A stretch of DNA of 64,000 nt from Algoriphagus mannitolivorans DSM 15301 (GTDB taxonomy: Bacteria; Bacteroidota; Bacteroidia; Cytophagales; Cyclobacteriaceae), in assembly GCF_000429425.1 (NCBI RefSeq), contig NZ_AUBV01000006.1, positions 124,001 through 188,000 of the forward strand. The letters are read 5' to 3'. Position numbers and translations under genes: made by a program. Shown here in pieces: positions 54,002 through 63,862 of this stretch (positions are counted from its first letter, which is position 1; each line of letters starts with the position of its first letter). A model generated the notes under the pieces. That model did no database searches. It worked only from the letters and a program-made list of their open reading frames with translations, and was not told the DNA's origin.

Positions 54002-57000
54002 TCGATTACCAGTTTCCCGCTTACCTGATCAGAGGTGAAATCAGTTTCTGTCAGTAGCGTTAGTTTGTAAATATAAGTTCCTTTTGCTGGATATTTTGTT
54101 TGCCCTTGGAAAAAATTCCAAGTTAGGTTTTCAATTTTCTCCAGGGTTTTGACGTAACGAAAGGACTCTGAAAATAGTATTTCGCCGCCTAATGAATATA
54201 AGTCTATTTTTAGTAGAAGTGTTTCACCGGGCCGATTATGAGTCAATTCAAAATTGGCAATATCTGAGGAAGGATTAGGAAAAACCTTGTGGCTAAGAAT
54301 CCTAATTTGGTCGCTGCCCCTAATTTCAACAGGAACCTGATAAACACTTCCATTTCCCAAATTATCCCATGCCCTGATGGTCAAGGTATTGAATCCTTCC
54401 TTCAATCCCTCAATTCGGGTGGATAAATATCCGGATTTAAAATTCCCATTTTCTGCCACATATAAGTCTCCAAGAAATACAGGCGAATCTTCATTGATTT
54501 GATAGGATAAAAGTTGATTGGGGTTAAAGGAAGAAGCATTAACACCACTCTGATCATTAAGTTTCAACTCCATTTGAACTGAGCGGGAATGGAACAAGAA
54601 AGGAGGGTCTTGAAGGTTTAGTTTCAATTGAATCTCAGGACCCACTTGGTCTGAGTCTGGGCTTGGGTTTTCTCCTCCCACTGTAGTTGCTTTTACTCCC
54701 ATCGCCTCGAAAGAATTGTTACTGGATTTAGCCACGATTCGGATTCTGCCTTCACCAAGATCAAGGTCGATATTTTTCCCTACCCAAAACCTTGATTCTA
54801 GAGTTCCTCCTTTCACTTCCCCTTTTCCTTTGAATATTCTGTTGGATTCCTCAGAAAAGCTGACTGGATTGCTTTCGTTTCCCAAAGTCATTTGAGTTTC
54901 GGGTTTGCCGAAAATCTCTATCAGATATTCTCCTTCAAATCCAGCAATCATGGAATTCGAAATTGGGTCTCGGATTTCAGCTCTAAGAACAACCTCCTGA
55001 TTGGCTCGAAGCGTATCTGACTTTGATCCCCCGGCAGTTTTGAGATCGAGGATTTCAATCCTTAGCTCTGGCAAAGGAAGTCGTAGGCTGGGATCGCCCA
55101 AGAGTGAGAAGTTTCTGTTGAAGGGGCCGTTTTGACTGTTGTTTTTGGTGTTCTTGTAGATAGTCCCCAAATCAAGATATCGGTCACTATCTCGCAGGAA
55201 AGCATTCTGGATAAATGCATTGTTCAGGGTAAAATTCACACTGCTGAAAACTGGGCGGCCTGTAGAAAGCAAGGCAATGGCTCCTTTGTTTTTTGCGATC
55301 AGCAACTCCTCCGCTGCAGATCTCAGGAAAGGACTATCAAAACGGCCAAACTCACAAGTAGCCGTCATCCATATAGGCAAGAGATCCATTTCTGGCCAAT
55401 CTTTTAAATCAGCCACTGAAAATATTTCCTCAGCGGTCAGAGTGGTTTCGTTACCGTGCCCGATAAAATTGAGCAGAAGAGTTCCTTTTTCCAGGGCTTT
55501 TTGTAGCTCCGCATTCGCCTGGGGAGAAGATTGTGAAGAGCCAGAAGTAAGTTGTTCAAATCGATCCAAATACTGCTTTTGAATCAGAAAGTCTGGATGG
55601 TTTTCATTTAAATACTTGCTCAGGGATTCGGCGTCTCGGAGATGAATATTGTTGTCTCCGTCGTCTGCAATGAAAGTGAGATTCCTTTTCCAAGCTCCAA
55701 AAGATGGGACTGTTTCGTACCGGATTATTTTATCGATCACTATACCAGCCTCCAAGCCATTGATCACCGGTATTCTGCCAATTCCGATCTGGAGTTTTTC
55801 ATCGCCTTCCCTAGATTCCACCCATTCCCCTTGACCCCAGTCGATCTGGGCAAAATAATCATCTGAACTGTAAGTAGTCAGGGGATTGAGGCTATTTCTG
55901 CTGGCGTACACTGGCACCAAATTAGGCCGACCCCCTAATATTCCTTTGTAATCAAAAGTGCCCTTTCCGAGAATGAGTACATTTTTAAGTGTCTTAGAAG
56001 CATGATATTTCCATGCGATGAAATTCCTAATGGCTGACAAATCAGAATTTCCATATCCGAACGAATTATATATGTCCTGGAGATTGACTACTTCACAGGA
56101 AACACCTAGGCTTTCTTTATGACTTTGGAGTTTGGAAGCAGAGAAAAGAAGTTGAGGAGGGGCGATAATCAGCAACTCGCTTTTTTTTGAATTCAGTCTC
56201 AGGCCAAGGTTTTTAGTGCCATAAATACTCAGGGATGGGATAGAGTTTTCAAAGAATATCGCCCACTTTTTTCCATTTCCCGAGGTTCCTTCCCATCGCT
56301 TGGGTTGAAAAAAATCACTGACTTCCCAGACCATTCGATCGGTTGGAATGGGGATTTCCTGGATTTTTTCGCTTTCAAAGACTCCATTTTCCCATTCATT
56401 CCGATAGTATGGAACTCCAACCAAGACATAATCGAGGAAGCCACCTGAGCTATTTCCCTGAAAGGTAAACCGAAGCTGAGAAAGCTGCTTTCCATTAGGG
56501 AGAAAATCAAAATTAAAAGTTCGGGCATCCCCTTTTAGACCGTATGTCGTGTTTGGAAGGGGAGAAAATTGGACTTCATGAAGGAGCTGGTCTCCTGTAA
56601 GGATCCGAATGCTTGAACTCGTCGTAGCCTGGCTCATTACTTCACCTGACACCAGCCAGGGATGGTCCGACTGAGTTTTAAGTCCAAGATTCAGGTTTAG
56701 ACTTTGCCCTTGTCGAATAGGGTTGGAATACCAGGTTTTCCCGGAATTCAAGAGGTTGGTTTTTTCTTCTTTGTGGGTGAAAAATCGGAAAAGGACTGGG
56801 TTGTTTGGAATATTGGCTGTTCCCGAAAATCCGGATTGAAGTCTTTTTGGATTGGAACTCTTTCCGATCAGGTAGCTTAATGTGTCCTCATAGTGATGGT
56901 GAATGTACTTTGGAGATTCATTTTCTTTCCAATCGATAGAGTGAGGGCCCTGTAAAAACACATAAAGATTCTCTCCCTTGATGAAAGCTGGAATTTCCTG

Positions 57001-57225
57001 AAGTTGAAGTTGGCTGGAATCCAACTTTTGGGGTAGCATTCCGGGATAGCCAAAAAAGGAAACTTGTGATAAATCATTGAAGCCAAGTTTTCGGGCATCT
57101 GAAAGCGAAAGGCGATAAATTTTTGACTCGGTAATTTTGGTTTCAAAAAATTGGGCAGAGGCTCTTTCCGAATTCAGTAATCCCAAGCCGCACGCAAACC
57201 AGACCAACCAAGCTGAAACTTTCAT
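53998..57225 (-). CDS. porU: Type IX secretion sortase PorU
   Basis: 1075 residues, C25 (gingipain-like) cysteine peptidase. Signal peptide, an N-terminal Ig-like region, then the catalytic domain with H590 in IGHGNETT and C624 in TATCEFGRFD. The C-terminus (NPSSDIANFELTHNRPGETL ... GTYIYKLTLL) is the type A sorting/FlgD-like domain. PorU removes the C-terminal signal of cargo proteins and joins them to surface lipopolysaccharide. Sequence starts after pssA with a four-base overlap and continues into porV. Confidence 0.94.
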   Translation of the reverse strand: MKVSAWLVWFACGLGLLNSERASAQFFETKITESKIYRLSLSDARKLGFNDLSQVSFFGYPGMLPQKLDSSQLQLQEIPAFIKGENLYVFLQGPHSIDWKENESPKYIHHHYEDTLSYLIGKSSNPKRLQSGFSGTANIPNNPVLFRFFTHKEEKTNLLNSGKTWYSNPIRQGQSLNLNLGLKTQSDHPWLVSGEVMSQATTSSSIRILTGDQLLHEVQFSPLPNTTYGLKGDARTFNFDFLPNGKQLSQLRFTFQGNSSGGFLDYVLVGVPYYRNEWENGVFESEKIQEIPIPTDRMVWEVSDFFQPKRWEGTSGNGKKWAIFFENSIPSLSIYGTKNLGLRLNSKKSELLIIAPPQLLFSASKLQSHKESLGVSCEVVNLQDIYNSFGYGNSDLSAIRNFIAWKYHASKTLKNVLILGKGTFDYKGILGGRPNLVPVYASRNSLNPLTTYSSDDYFAQIDWGQGEWVESREGDEKLQIGIGRIPVINGLEAGIVIDKIIRYETVPSFGAWKRNLTFIADDGDNNIHLRDAESLSKYLNENHPDFLIQKQYLDRFEQLTSGSSQSSPQANAELQKALEKGTLLLNFIGHGNETTLTAEEIFSVADLKDWPEMDLLPIWMTATCEFGRFDSPFLRSAAEELLIAKNKGAIALLSTGRPVFSSVNFTLNNAFIQNAFLRDSDRYLDLGTIYKNTKNNSQNGPFNRNFSLLGDPSLRLPLPELRIEILDLKTAGGSKSDTLRANQEVVLRAEIRDPISNSMIAGFEGEYLIEIFGKPETQMTLGNESNPVSFSEESNRIFKGKGEVKGGTLESRFWVGKNIDLDLGEGRIRIVAKSSNNSFEAMGVKATTVGGENPSPDSDQVGPEIQLKLNLQDPPFLFHSRSVQMELKLNDQSGVNASSFNPNQLLSYQINEDSPVFLGDLYVAENGNFKSGYLSTRIEGLKEGFNTLTIRAWDNLGNGSVYQVPVEIRGSDQIRILSHKVFPNPSSDIANFELTHNRPGETLLLKIDLYSLGGEILFSESFRYVKTLEKIENLTWNFFQGQTKYPAKGTYIYKLTLLTETDFTSDQVSGKLVIE

Positions 57226-57914
57226 TCACGAGAAATTGCATTTTCGATCAAAGACAAACCAATATACGCCATAATTAGGATCGGGATTCCTGCCAGTTGG
57301 AGTGTTGCAAAACAAAAAATACCGATGGCAAGAAGCAGGAAACGGTAAATGTTTTCCGAGAAATTGAAGTTTTTGAACTTAAGGGCAATCAAAGGGATTT
57401 CGGAGATCAGAAGAATGGAAAAAATCCAGGCAATGGCGATAAGACCTACGGGGGTAGAAAGCCAAGTTCCTATTTTCGGGAAAAGCATGAAAAGGTGGGG
57501 GAGAGTACTGATCAGCAAGGCATTGGCCGGAGTAGGGAGCCCAATGAACCTTTCGCTTTGTCTCGTGTCCAGGTTAAATTTCGCCAACCTATAGGCTGAG
57601 AGCATAGGTATGATCAAGGTCAAATAGGGTAGCCATTCGATGGAGCTCTGATTTTTTGCCATCTGGAAAATTATAATTCCAGGTAAGACTCCGAAAGAAA
57701 CTACATCCGCCAGAGAGTCCAATTCTTTGCCCAGGTTACTCTGTACTTTCAGAAGCCGAGCTGCAAATCCATCTAAAAAGTCCATGCCTGCAGCCAGCAG
57801 GACAAAAGTTGCTCCCTGAAATACATTTCCGTCTAGAACGGAGATGATCCCGATCACTCCTAAAAGCAGGTTGAAAAGGGTAAGCGTGTTGGGTATGTGT
57901 GCTTTGATCTTCAA
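57222..57914 (-). CDS. pssA: CDP-diacylglycerol-serine O-phosphatidyltransferase
   Basis: 230 residues with seven or eight membrane helices. The CDP-alcohol phosphotransferase motif is complete: D45, D48, G49, A52, R53, G62, D66 and D70 (MDFLDGFAARLLK ... LGKELDSLAD). It makes phosphatidylserine, the precursor of phosphatidylethanolamine, at the inner membrane. The gene overlaps the MBL hydrolase before it and porU after it by four bases each, so its expression is tied to type IX secretion genes. Confidence 0.93.
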   Translation of the reverse strand: MKIKAHIPNTLTLFNLLLGVIGIISVLDGNVFQGATFVLLAAGMDFLDGFAARLLKVQSNLGKELDSLADVVSFGVLPGIIIFQMAKNQSSIEWLPYLTLIIPMLSAYRLAKFNLDTRQSERFIGLPTPANALLISTLPHLFMLFPKIGTWLSTPVGLIAIAWIFSILLISEIPLIALKFKNFNFSENIYRFLLLAIGIFCFATLQLAGIPILIMAYIGLSLIENAISRE

Positions 57915-58564
57915 TAGATTGCTCTTTCTCCTACAAAAGGATTGTGAATTTTTTCAAAACCAATCGTAGTCTCCGGCCCATGACCAGGGTAAACGATGGT
58001 AGATTCAGGCAAGGTAAACAGTTCTGACTTGATTTTGGAAAGCAGAAGATCATGATCCCCACCCGGAAGGTCGGTTCTGCCGATACTTCCTCTAAATAGA
58101 GTGTCTCCCCCGATGCAATTCCCGCTTTTCTCATGATAAAAGACCACATGTCCGGGTGCATGTCCTGGGACAAAAATGATTTTCAATGATTCTTTTCCTA
58201 TCGTAATTAATCCTCCTTCTTCTAGAAATTTATCAGCGGTTGCGGATTCGTAACCATGAAAACCGTAGTTAGGAGCATAAACTTCCACAGATTTCAAAAC
58301 CTGAGCCTCATAAGGATGAATCCAAAGGTCTAGATTCCATTTCCGCTTTACCCAAGCATTTCCCAAGACATGATCTATGTGGCAATGTGTATTGAGCAGA
58401 AGTTTTGGCTGGAGATGATGAGAAGTGATAAAATCCTCCAGTTCAGCACGTTCGGAATTGTTGTGACAGCCTGGATCAATGATAGCCGCCTCACCCGTGT
58501 CGTCAAAAACCAAATAGGTGTTTTCCTGAAATGGATTGAAGGTAAATTTATGAATTGAAAGCAT
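57911..58564 (-). CDS. Metallo-beta-lactamase-fold hydrolase (glyoxalase II-like)
   Basis: 217 residues with zinc motifs THCHIDH (near residue 61), VPGHAPGH and VYPGHGPET. The short length and motif set match the persulfide/glyoxalase II-like class of small MBL hydrolases rather than true beta-lactamases. Substrate probably a thioester such as S-lactoylglutathione-type, which is inference. First gene of the coupled run MBL-pssA-porU-porV-M16. Confidence 0.88.
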   Translation of the reverse strand: MLSIHKFTFNPFQENTYLVFDDTGEAAIIDPGCHNNSERAELEDFITSHHLQPKLLLNTHCHIDHVLGNAWVKRKWNLDLWIHPYEAQVLKSVEVYAPNYGFHGYESATADKFLEEGGLITIGKESLKIIFVPGHAPGHVVFYHEKSGNCIGGDTLFRGSIGRTDLPGGDHDLLLSKIKSELFTLPESTIVYPGHGPETTIGFEKIHNPFVGERAIY

Positions 58565-58619
58565 AGTAAAAGTCGCCTGAAAGTCGGCAAAGTAAGGAAA
58601 TTAGGATTTAATTTGGGAT

Positions 58620-59666
58620 ATGGAAATTGATTTTTTGATCATAGGACAGGGATTAGCGGGAACTGCCATGGCTTATCGGCTGGAGCAGGAAGGACAAAAA
58701 GTAATCCTGTTTGATCAAGCAGAAAAGAACCAAAGTAGTCGAATAGCCGCCGGACTTTTCAATCCTGTCACAGGAAAAAAGATGGTGAAATCATGGATTG
58801 CAGAGAAACTGTTCCCTGAGTTGGAAAGCTTTTACACAGAGCTCGAGCGGGTCACCCATAAGCAGTTTTTTATTCGTAAATCCATCTACAGACCTTTTCT
58901 TTCCATTGAGGAACAAAATGAATGGATGGGGCATTCCAGTGATCCTGTTTTAGATCTTTTCATCGAAAAGATTTTTACTGAAAGTCAACATGACGAAATC
59001 AGAGATCCTTTTGGAGGAGTCTTGCTCCGTCATTCGGGATGGTTGGATATTAAAACCTACCTAGACTCCATGACTGATCATTTCGGAGAGAGTGTGAAGA
59101 GTGAACTGTTCGAAGAAGAGCTTTTGGAAAAAGATGGAGAGTATTGGAAATATAAAGGATTGAGAGCGAGAGGAGTTGTCTTTTGCAATGGTCTTGATGC
59201 CTTGAAATCTCATTATTTCAGTTTTTTGCCATTCGCTCCCGTGAAAGGAGAGATTTTGGAAGTTCAACAAGGTTTCGATCCGGATTGGATCATTAACAGG
59301 GGAGTATTCAGAGTTCCCTTGGAGGATGGAGTTTTTCGGGTAGGTTCTACTTACACCTGGCATGATCTGGACTTGGGGCCGACAGAGAGCGCAAAAAACG
59401 AGTTGCTTTCAAAGCTGGAAAATTTGGTAAGAGTACCGGTGGAGGATATCAAGAGTCATCGCCACGGAATTAGGCCAGCTACCAAGGATAGAAAGCCATT
59501 TTTGGGAAAACATCCAAAGGAAGATGGCGTTTACATATTCAACGGTTTCGGAGCCAAAGGAGTCTCTTTGATTCCTTATTTTAGTGCAATGATGAGGGAT
59601 TTTATTCTTCATCAAAAGCCTCTGGATACCGAAGTGGATATCAAAAGGTATTTTAAGTATATTTAA
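58620..59666 (+). CDS. FAD-dependent oxidoreductase (DAO family)
   Basis: 348 residues with the FAD motif DFLIIGQGLAGTAMAYRLEQEGQKVILFDQ-like start and SRIAAGLFNPVTGKKMVKSW. The ending HRHGIRPATKDRKPFLGKHPKEDGVYIFNGFGAKGVSL is the DAO-type FAD-binding end. It resembles the C-terminal module of bifunctional tRNA-modifying enzyme MnmC (which has a similar NPVTGKK motif), so an alkylamine of tRNA is one candidate substrate, free amino acids another. It precedes the large barrel gene by 19 bases. Confidence 0.82.
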   Translation: MEIDFLIIGQGLAGTAMAYRLEQEGQKVILFDQAEKNQSSRIAAGLFNPVTGKKMVKSWIAEKLFPELESFYTELERVTHKQFFIRKSIYRPFLSIEEQNEWMGHSSDPVLDLFIEKIFTESQHDEIRDPFGGVLLRHSGWLDIKTYLDSMTDHFGESVKSELFEEELLEKDGEYWKYKGLRARGVVFCNGLDALKSHYFSFLPFAPVKGEILEVQQGFDPDWIINRGVFRVPLEDGVFRVGSTYTWHDLDLGPTESAKNELLSKLENLVRVPVEDIKSHRHGIRPATKDRKPFLGKHPKEDGVYIFNGFGAKGVSLIPYFSAMMRDFILHQKPLDTEVDIKRYFKYI

Positions 59667-59685
59667 ACAGATCAACTTTCATCGA

Positions 59686-62600
59686 ATGCGAATTACCATA
59701 TTTCGGTCCCTTCTATTAGCAGTTTTTCTTCTGGTAAGTTCCTTGTCCATGGCGCAATTCGATCAGGAACGATTTGGTAAGAATAGAGTGCAACACAAAG
59801 AATTTGACTGGTATTTTTATTCCTCCAATAATTTTGAGGTTTACTATTACGACCGAGGAGGTCCTAATGCCAAGATGGCAATTGAATATCTGGAGTCTGA
59901 ATTTGATCGACTGACTCAAAATATCGGATACGTCGCCTACACCAAGCCAAGGATTTACATTTACAATTCCCCAGAAGAAAGACTTCAGAGTAATCTGGAT
60001 CTGAATGCGGACGAATACACCATAGACGGACAGACCAACTTCACCCGATTAATCGCCGAAGTATCTTATAAAGGCAGAATTGATCTTTTCAAGGAAGATT
60101 TGATTCAAGCGACCACCAAGGTAATTATCAAAGAAATGCTTTACGGGGCTTCTGTTTCCGATGCTTTTCAGTCCAACTTGGTTATTGATTTTCCGGAATG
60201 GTATATCGAAGGTTTGTCACTTTTTCTGGCCAAAGGATGGAGCCGGGAAATGGATGATTTCATCCGCGGATATTTGAAGGAAACTCAAAACCCGAAAATC
60301 CTATCCCTATCGGGAGTGGAAGCGGGGCTGGTAGGACAGTCCATTTGGAATTACATTTCTGAAAGGTACGGGAGAAGATATGTGTCCAGTATTCTCAACC
60401 TTTCTAGAATTAACAGAAATGAAGAAAACAGCATTGCCAACACAATTGGGGTCAATGCTAAAGTTTTCTTCGACGAATGGAAAAATTACTATTTGAAAGT
60501 CAGCGAACCGGTATATGCAGGGTTCAAAGAAATCAATCCTGATGCAGCAATTGCAAAGACCTCTTCCAGAATGGTGGGAGCAATCTCAGATATCAAGTTT
60601 AGTCCTGATGGCTTGAACTTGGCCTATGTGGTGAATAATGGAGGGAAATACAAAGTAGTTGTGCGGGAGGTTTCTTCAGGTTTTGAGCAGACTGTATTTG
60701 CGGGTGGTGCCTCTTACGATGTTTTGCCTCCAAATCTTTATTCCCCTGTGATTGCTTGGAGGGATAGTGCGAATATTGCTATTGCCTCTTTCAAAAGAGG
60801 GTTCACCACCTTGCGCCTAAGGTCTATTGATGGAAGTTCACAGGACAAAATATTTCTTAGAAACATCACCCAGATTACCAGTTTGGCTTTTAATGAAAGA
60901 GGTAACAATATGGTTCTTTCGGCGATTTCGAATGGTAAATCGGATATTTATACCCTAAATGTCAGAGGTCAAGGAAAGCGATTGACCAATGATCTTTTTG
61001 ATGAATTGACACCTACCTTTTTGAATGATTCTACAATCATTTATTCCACCAACTTCGCGGAGCTTCCCGACTCGGTTTTGACGGGGACGCCGGATATCAA
61101 GGTTTTCCCCGACATCTATAATCTGTATATGGTGCAGGTGCAGAAAGACACCACGATCTACACCAAACTTACCAATACCAACAGTAAAAACCTGATGCCA
61201 AAAAAGGTGAACAACAATACCATGGTTTACCTGAGTGATCTGAGCGGTATCAACAATCTGATGCGGTTGAATATCGGAAATCAAGTTTCCAACCAGATTT
61301 CTGCCTTTGGTAAAAGTATTGAAGTCTTTGATGTCACCAGCAGAATGAACAAAATCGCTTATGCTGTTCGGGATGGAAGGTCTTCCTTGCTTTTTGTGGA
61401 GGGATACAGCGGAGCGGATCAGTTTACGCCTAGTACTCCTCGGGTGCAGTTGGCCCAGGCAAAAGACCTCAATGAAAGATTGGCAGCCAGAAGACTCTTG
61501 GAAGCAAGAGAAAACCAACAAGTACAAACTTTGGCACCAGTGGAGAGAGTGGCGGTGCCTGAGGAAAAAGCAGACACTGTAAAGACCAACACTTCTTCAA
61601 TTAATCTGGACCGGCTTCGATTCGAAAACCGAAAGGGGATTAATACAGAGAATTACGTATTTGATACTCTCCCGCCTACCGTTCCTCAGCAGGCTGTAAG
61701 TGAAAGCAATAAGCCGAATCTTTTGGAGGCCTTCCGAAAGCAAAGTCTGCAAAAAAGAATTTCAGGTCCAAGAAGAATGGAACCGCAGTTTTTTACCAGT
61801 AATGTCAATACCCATTTTGTAGTAGATCCATTGAGAGGTTTCGGGATTAGTATGAATGGAAAAATGACAGATATCCTGGACAATCACGTCTTTACTGGGG
61901 GAATCATGACTTCATTGGATTTTAATTCCGGAGGAGATATCTGGTTTGAATATGAATATTTAAAAAGCCGGCTGGATTTCCGTGGCAGGTTTGATAGAAG
62001 GACTATCCGAGTGGAGGAAAATGACTTTATCACTTTCCAGAAATACGTTTTGACCAAAGTAGAAGCAGGTGTTTCCTATCCTTTGACGATTAATTCAAGG
62101 GTTTATGCAGCTCCATTTGTAGCCAAGTCTCAGTACTTCAATTTGAACGCCGACTCCATTATTTTGGGTCAAGATCCTGCTCAGAACAAGTTTGATGTCA
62201 ATTACCTAGGAGGTAAAGTGGAGTTTGTCTATGATAAAACACATCCGCTAGGTCTGTATGCCTATACCGGTCTAAAGGGGAAAGTAGGGTTTATGCATTA
62301 TCAAGGCTTAAACCATGGAGATCGGTCATTTAGCAATTTCTATTTGGATGTCAGAAACTTCCAAAAAATTCACAAGAACATTGTATTGGCAAGCAAGCTC
62401 TATGTGGGGTCATTTATGGGCAAAAACCCTCAAAATTACCTCGTAGGCGGGATGGACAATTGGTTGTTTAATGAGTTTTACAATCCCCCGTCCAATAGAC
62501 CGGAACCTTCTCCGGTGCGAAACCCTGTAGGGGCTGAGAATTCAAATATCCTATTTGCAGATTTTGTTGACCTCAGAGGGTTTGACTATGATGAGATTAG

Positions 62601-62970
62601 AGGCAGAAATGTGGTTACCTTCACCGCAGAGTTGCGTCTTCCGGTATTTTCTTATTTGACGAGAGGAAATATCACCTCCAATTTTATCCGAAACTTCCAA
62701 TTGGTGGGATTCTATGACATTGGATCCGCTTGGAATGATTTCCACCCTTGGGAAAAAATCAATGATCAAAATACCGAAGTCATCAATACCGAAGGCTCAC
62801 CTTTTGTCATCACCCTGAATAACTTCAACAATCCATGGCTTCAAAGTTTTGGAGCTGGATTGAGAACGGTTCTATTGAACTATTACGTAAAATTTGATGT
62901 GGCCCAACCCATCCGAAATTATCAGAATGAAGATCTGAAGTTTTACTTTACTTTGGGCTACAATTTCTAA
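59686..62970 (+). CDS. Large outer-membrane protein: peptidase-MA-like, beta-propeller and barrel
   Basis: 1094 residues with a signal peptide (ending SSLSMAQ). Residues about 45-290 resemble peptidase-MA-like domains (YLESEFDRLTQNIGY; WYIEGLSLFLA), but the HExxH site is replaced by IKEMLYG. A TolB-like propeller follows (about 300-580; ISDIKFSPDGLNLAYV, DIYTLNVRGQGKRLTNDLFDELTPTF), then a linker and a C-terminal outer-membrane barrel ending in YFTLGYNF. I know no experimentally described member. A scaffold or envelope sensor on the periplasmic face of the outer membrane is a reasonable guess. It may share a transcript with the oxidoreductase before it and yicC after it. Confidence 0.78.
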   Translation: MRITIFRSLLLAVFLLVSSLSMAQFDQERFGKNRVQHKEFDWYFYSSNNFEVYYYDRGGPNAKMAIEYLESEFDRLTQNIGYVAYTKPRIYIYNSPEERLQSNLDLNADEYTIDGQTNFTRLIAEVSYKGRIDLFKEDLIQATTKVIIKEMLYGASVSDAFQSNLVIDFPEWYIEGLSLFLAKGWSREMDDFIRGYLKETQNPKILSLSGVEAGLVGQSIWNYISERYGRRYVSSILNLSRINRNEENSIANTIGVNAKVFFDEWKNYYLKVSEPVYAGFKEINPDAAIAKTSSRMVGAISDIKFSPDGLNLAYVVNNGGKYKVVVREVSSGFEQTVFAGGASYDVLPPNLYSPVIAWRDSANIAIASFKRGFTTLRLRSIDGSSQDKIFLRNITQITSLAFNERGNNMVLSAISNGKSDIYTLNVRGQGKRLTNDLFDELTPTFLNDSTIIYSTNFAELPDSVLTGTPDIKVFPDIYNLYMVQVQKDTTIYTKLTNTNSKNLMPKKVNNNTMVYLSDLSGINNLMRLNIGNQVSNQISAFGKSIEVFDVTSRMNKIAYAVRDGRSSLLFVEGYSGADQFTPSTPRVQLAQAKDLNERLAARRLLEARENQQVQTLAPVERVAVPEEKADTVKTNTSSINLDRLRFENRKGINTENYVFDTLPPTVPQQAVSESNKPNLLEAFRKQSLQKRISGPRRMEPQFFTSNVNTHFVVDPLRGFGISMNGKMTDILDNHVFTGGIMTSLDFNSGGDIWFEYEYLKSRLDFRGRFDRRTIRVEENDFITFQKYVLTKVEAGVSYPLTINSRVYAAPFVAKSQYFNLNADSIILGQDPAQNKFDVNYLGGKVEFVYDKTHPLGLYAYTGLKGKVGFMHYQGLNHGDRSFSNFYLDVRNFQKIHKNIVLASKLYVGSFMGKNPQNYLVGGMDNWLFNEFYNPPSNRPEPSPVRNPVGAENSNILFADFVDLRGFDYDEIRGRNVVTFTAELRLPVFSYLTRGNITSNFIRNFQLVGFYDIGSAWNDFHPWEKINDQNTEVINTEGSPFVITLNNFNNPWLQSFGAGLRTVLLNYYVKFDVAQPIRNYQNEDLKFYFTLGYNF

Positions 62971-62981
62971 TCCTTGAAAAA

Positions 62982-63860
62982 ATGATTAAATCTATGACCG
63001 GCTTTGGAGTAGCCGGATTGGAAAATGAACACCTGATGGTGCAAGTTGAAGTCCGATCATTGAACTCCAAGTTTTTGGACCTCTCGATCCGAAGTCCAAG
63101 ACAATTTTCTGATAAAGAACCTGAGATTAGAAACCTTGTTCAGTCAATCCTGGATCGAGGAAAAGTCAACATATCTATTGAATTTTTTACCAAAGGAGGG
63201 CAAAACCTACCGGTAAGTATCAATCATGACCTTTTTGAGACTTATTATAGAGAGTTTAAAAGCCTATCAGCTAAAGTGGGAGAAAGTCCTGCTGATCTAT
63301 TCAAGCTTGCTCTACAGGCCCCCAATGTCATTGTAACCATTCCTCAGGAAAGAGAAGAAGGGGAAGATTGGGATCAGGTTAAAAAAGTGTTAGAGACAGC
63401 TCTTCAGAAATGTGATGGCTTCAGGAAGGATGAAGGTGCTTCTTTATTGCAAAAATTGGAGGAAAGCATTGGGCTGATCCGGGAAGGTCTTGAAAGAATC
63501 AAAGTGGAGGATCCCCTGCGTAAAGAGAAAATCAAGCAGCGGATCAAAGGGCACTTTTCACAATGGATGGAAGAGAATTCCTTTGATGCCAATCGCTTTG
63601 AGCAAGAGTTGATCTATTATTTTGAGAAAATAGACATCACTGAAGAATTAGTCCGACTGGAGACCCACCTGAATTATTTTCTGAAAACCATGAAAGAGGA
63701 TTCTTTTCAAGGGAAAAAATTAGGATTCATCAGTCAGGAAATCGGAAGAGAAATCAATACCATCGGATCTAAGGCTAACGATGCGGAAATACAGAAATCT
63801 GTCATTCTCATGAAGGATGAGCTTGAAAAGATCAAAGAGCAGTCTCTGAACGTTCTCTAA
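62982..63860 (+). CDS. yicC: YicC family endoribonuclease
   Basis: 292 residues. MIKSMTGFGVAGLENEHL is the diagnostic N-terminus and LGFISQEIGREINTIGSKANDAEIQKSVILMKDELEKIKEQSLNVL the diagnostic C-terminal DUF1732 end. E. coli YicC cleaves RNA and helps degrade small RNAs. Length and motifs are complete. It begins 11 bases after the large outer-membrane protein gene, so cotranscription is likely. Confidence 0.93.
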   Translation: MIKSMTGFGVAGLENEHLMVQVEVRSLNSKFLDLSIRSPRQFSDKEPEIRNLVQSILDRGKVNISIEFFTKGGQNLPVSINHDLFETYYREFKSLSAKVGESPADLFKLALQAPNVIVTIPQEREEGEDWDQVKKVLETALQKCDGFRKDEGASLLQKLEESIGLIREGLERIKVEDPLRKEKIKQRIKGHFSQWMEENSFDANRFEQELIYYFEKIDITEELVRLETHLNYFLKTMKEDSFQGKKLGFISQEIGREINTIGSKANDAEIQKSVILMKDELEKIKEQSLNVL

Positions 63861-63862
63861 GG

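Noticed and set aside
60955..61527. Minus-strand open frame of 190 codons
   Set aside because: It lies inside the large outer-membrane protein gene and has no family resemblance.
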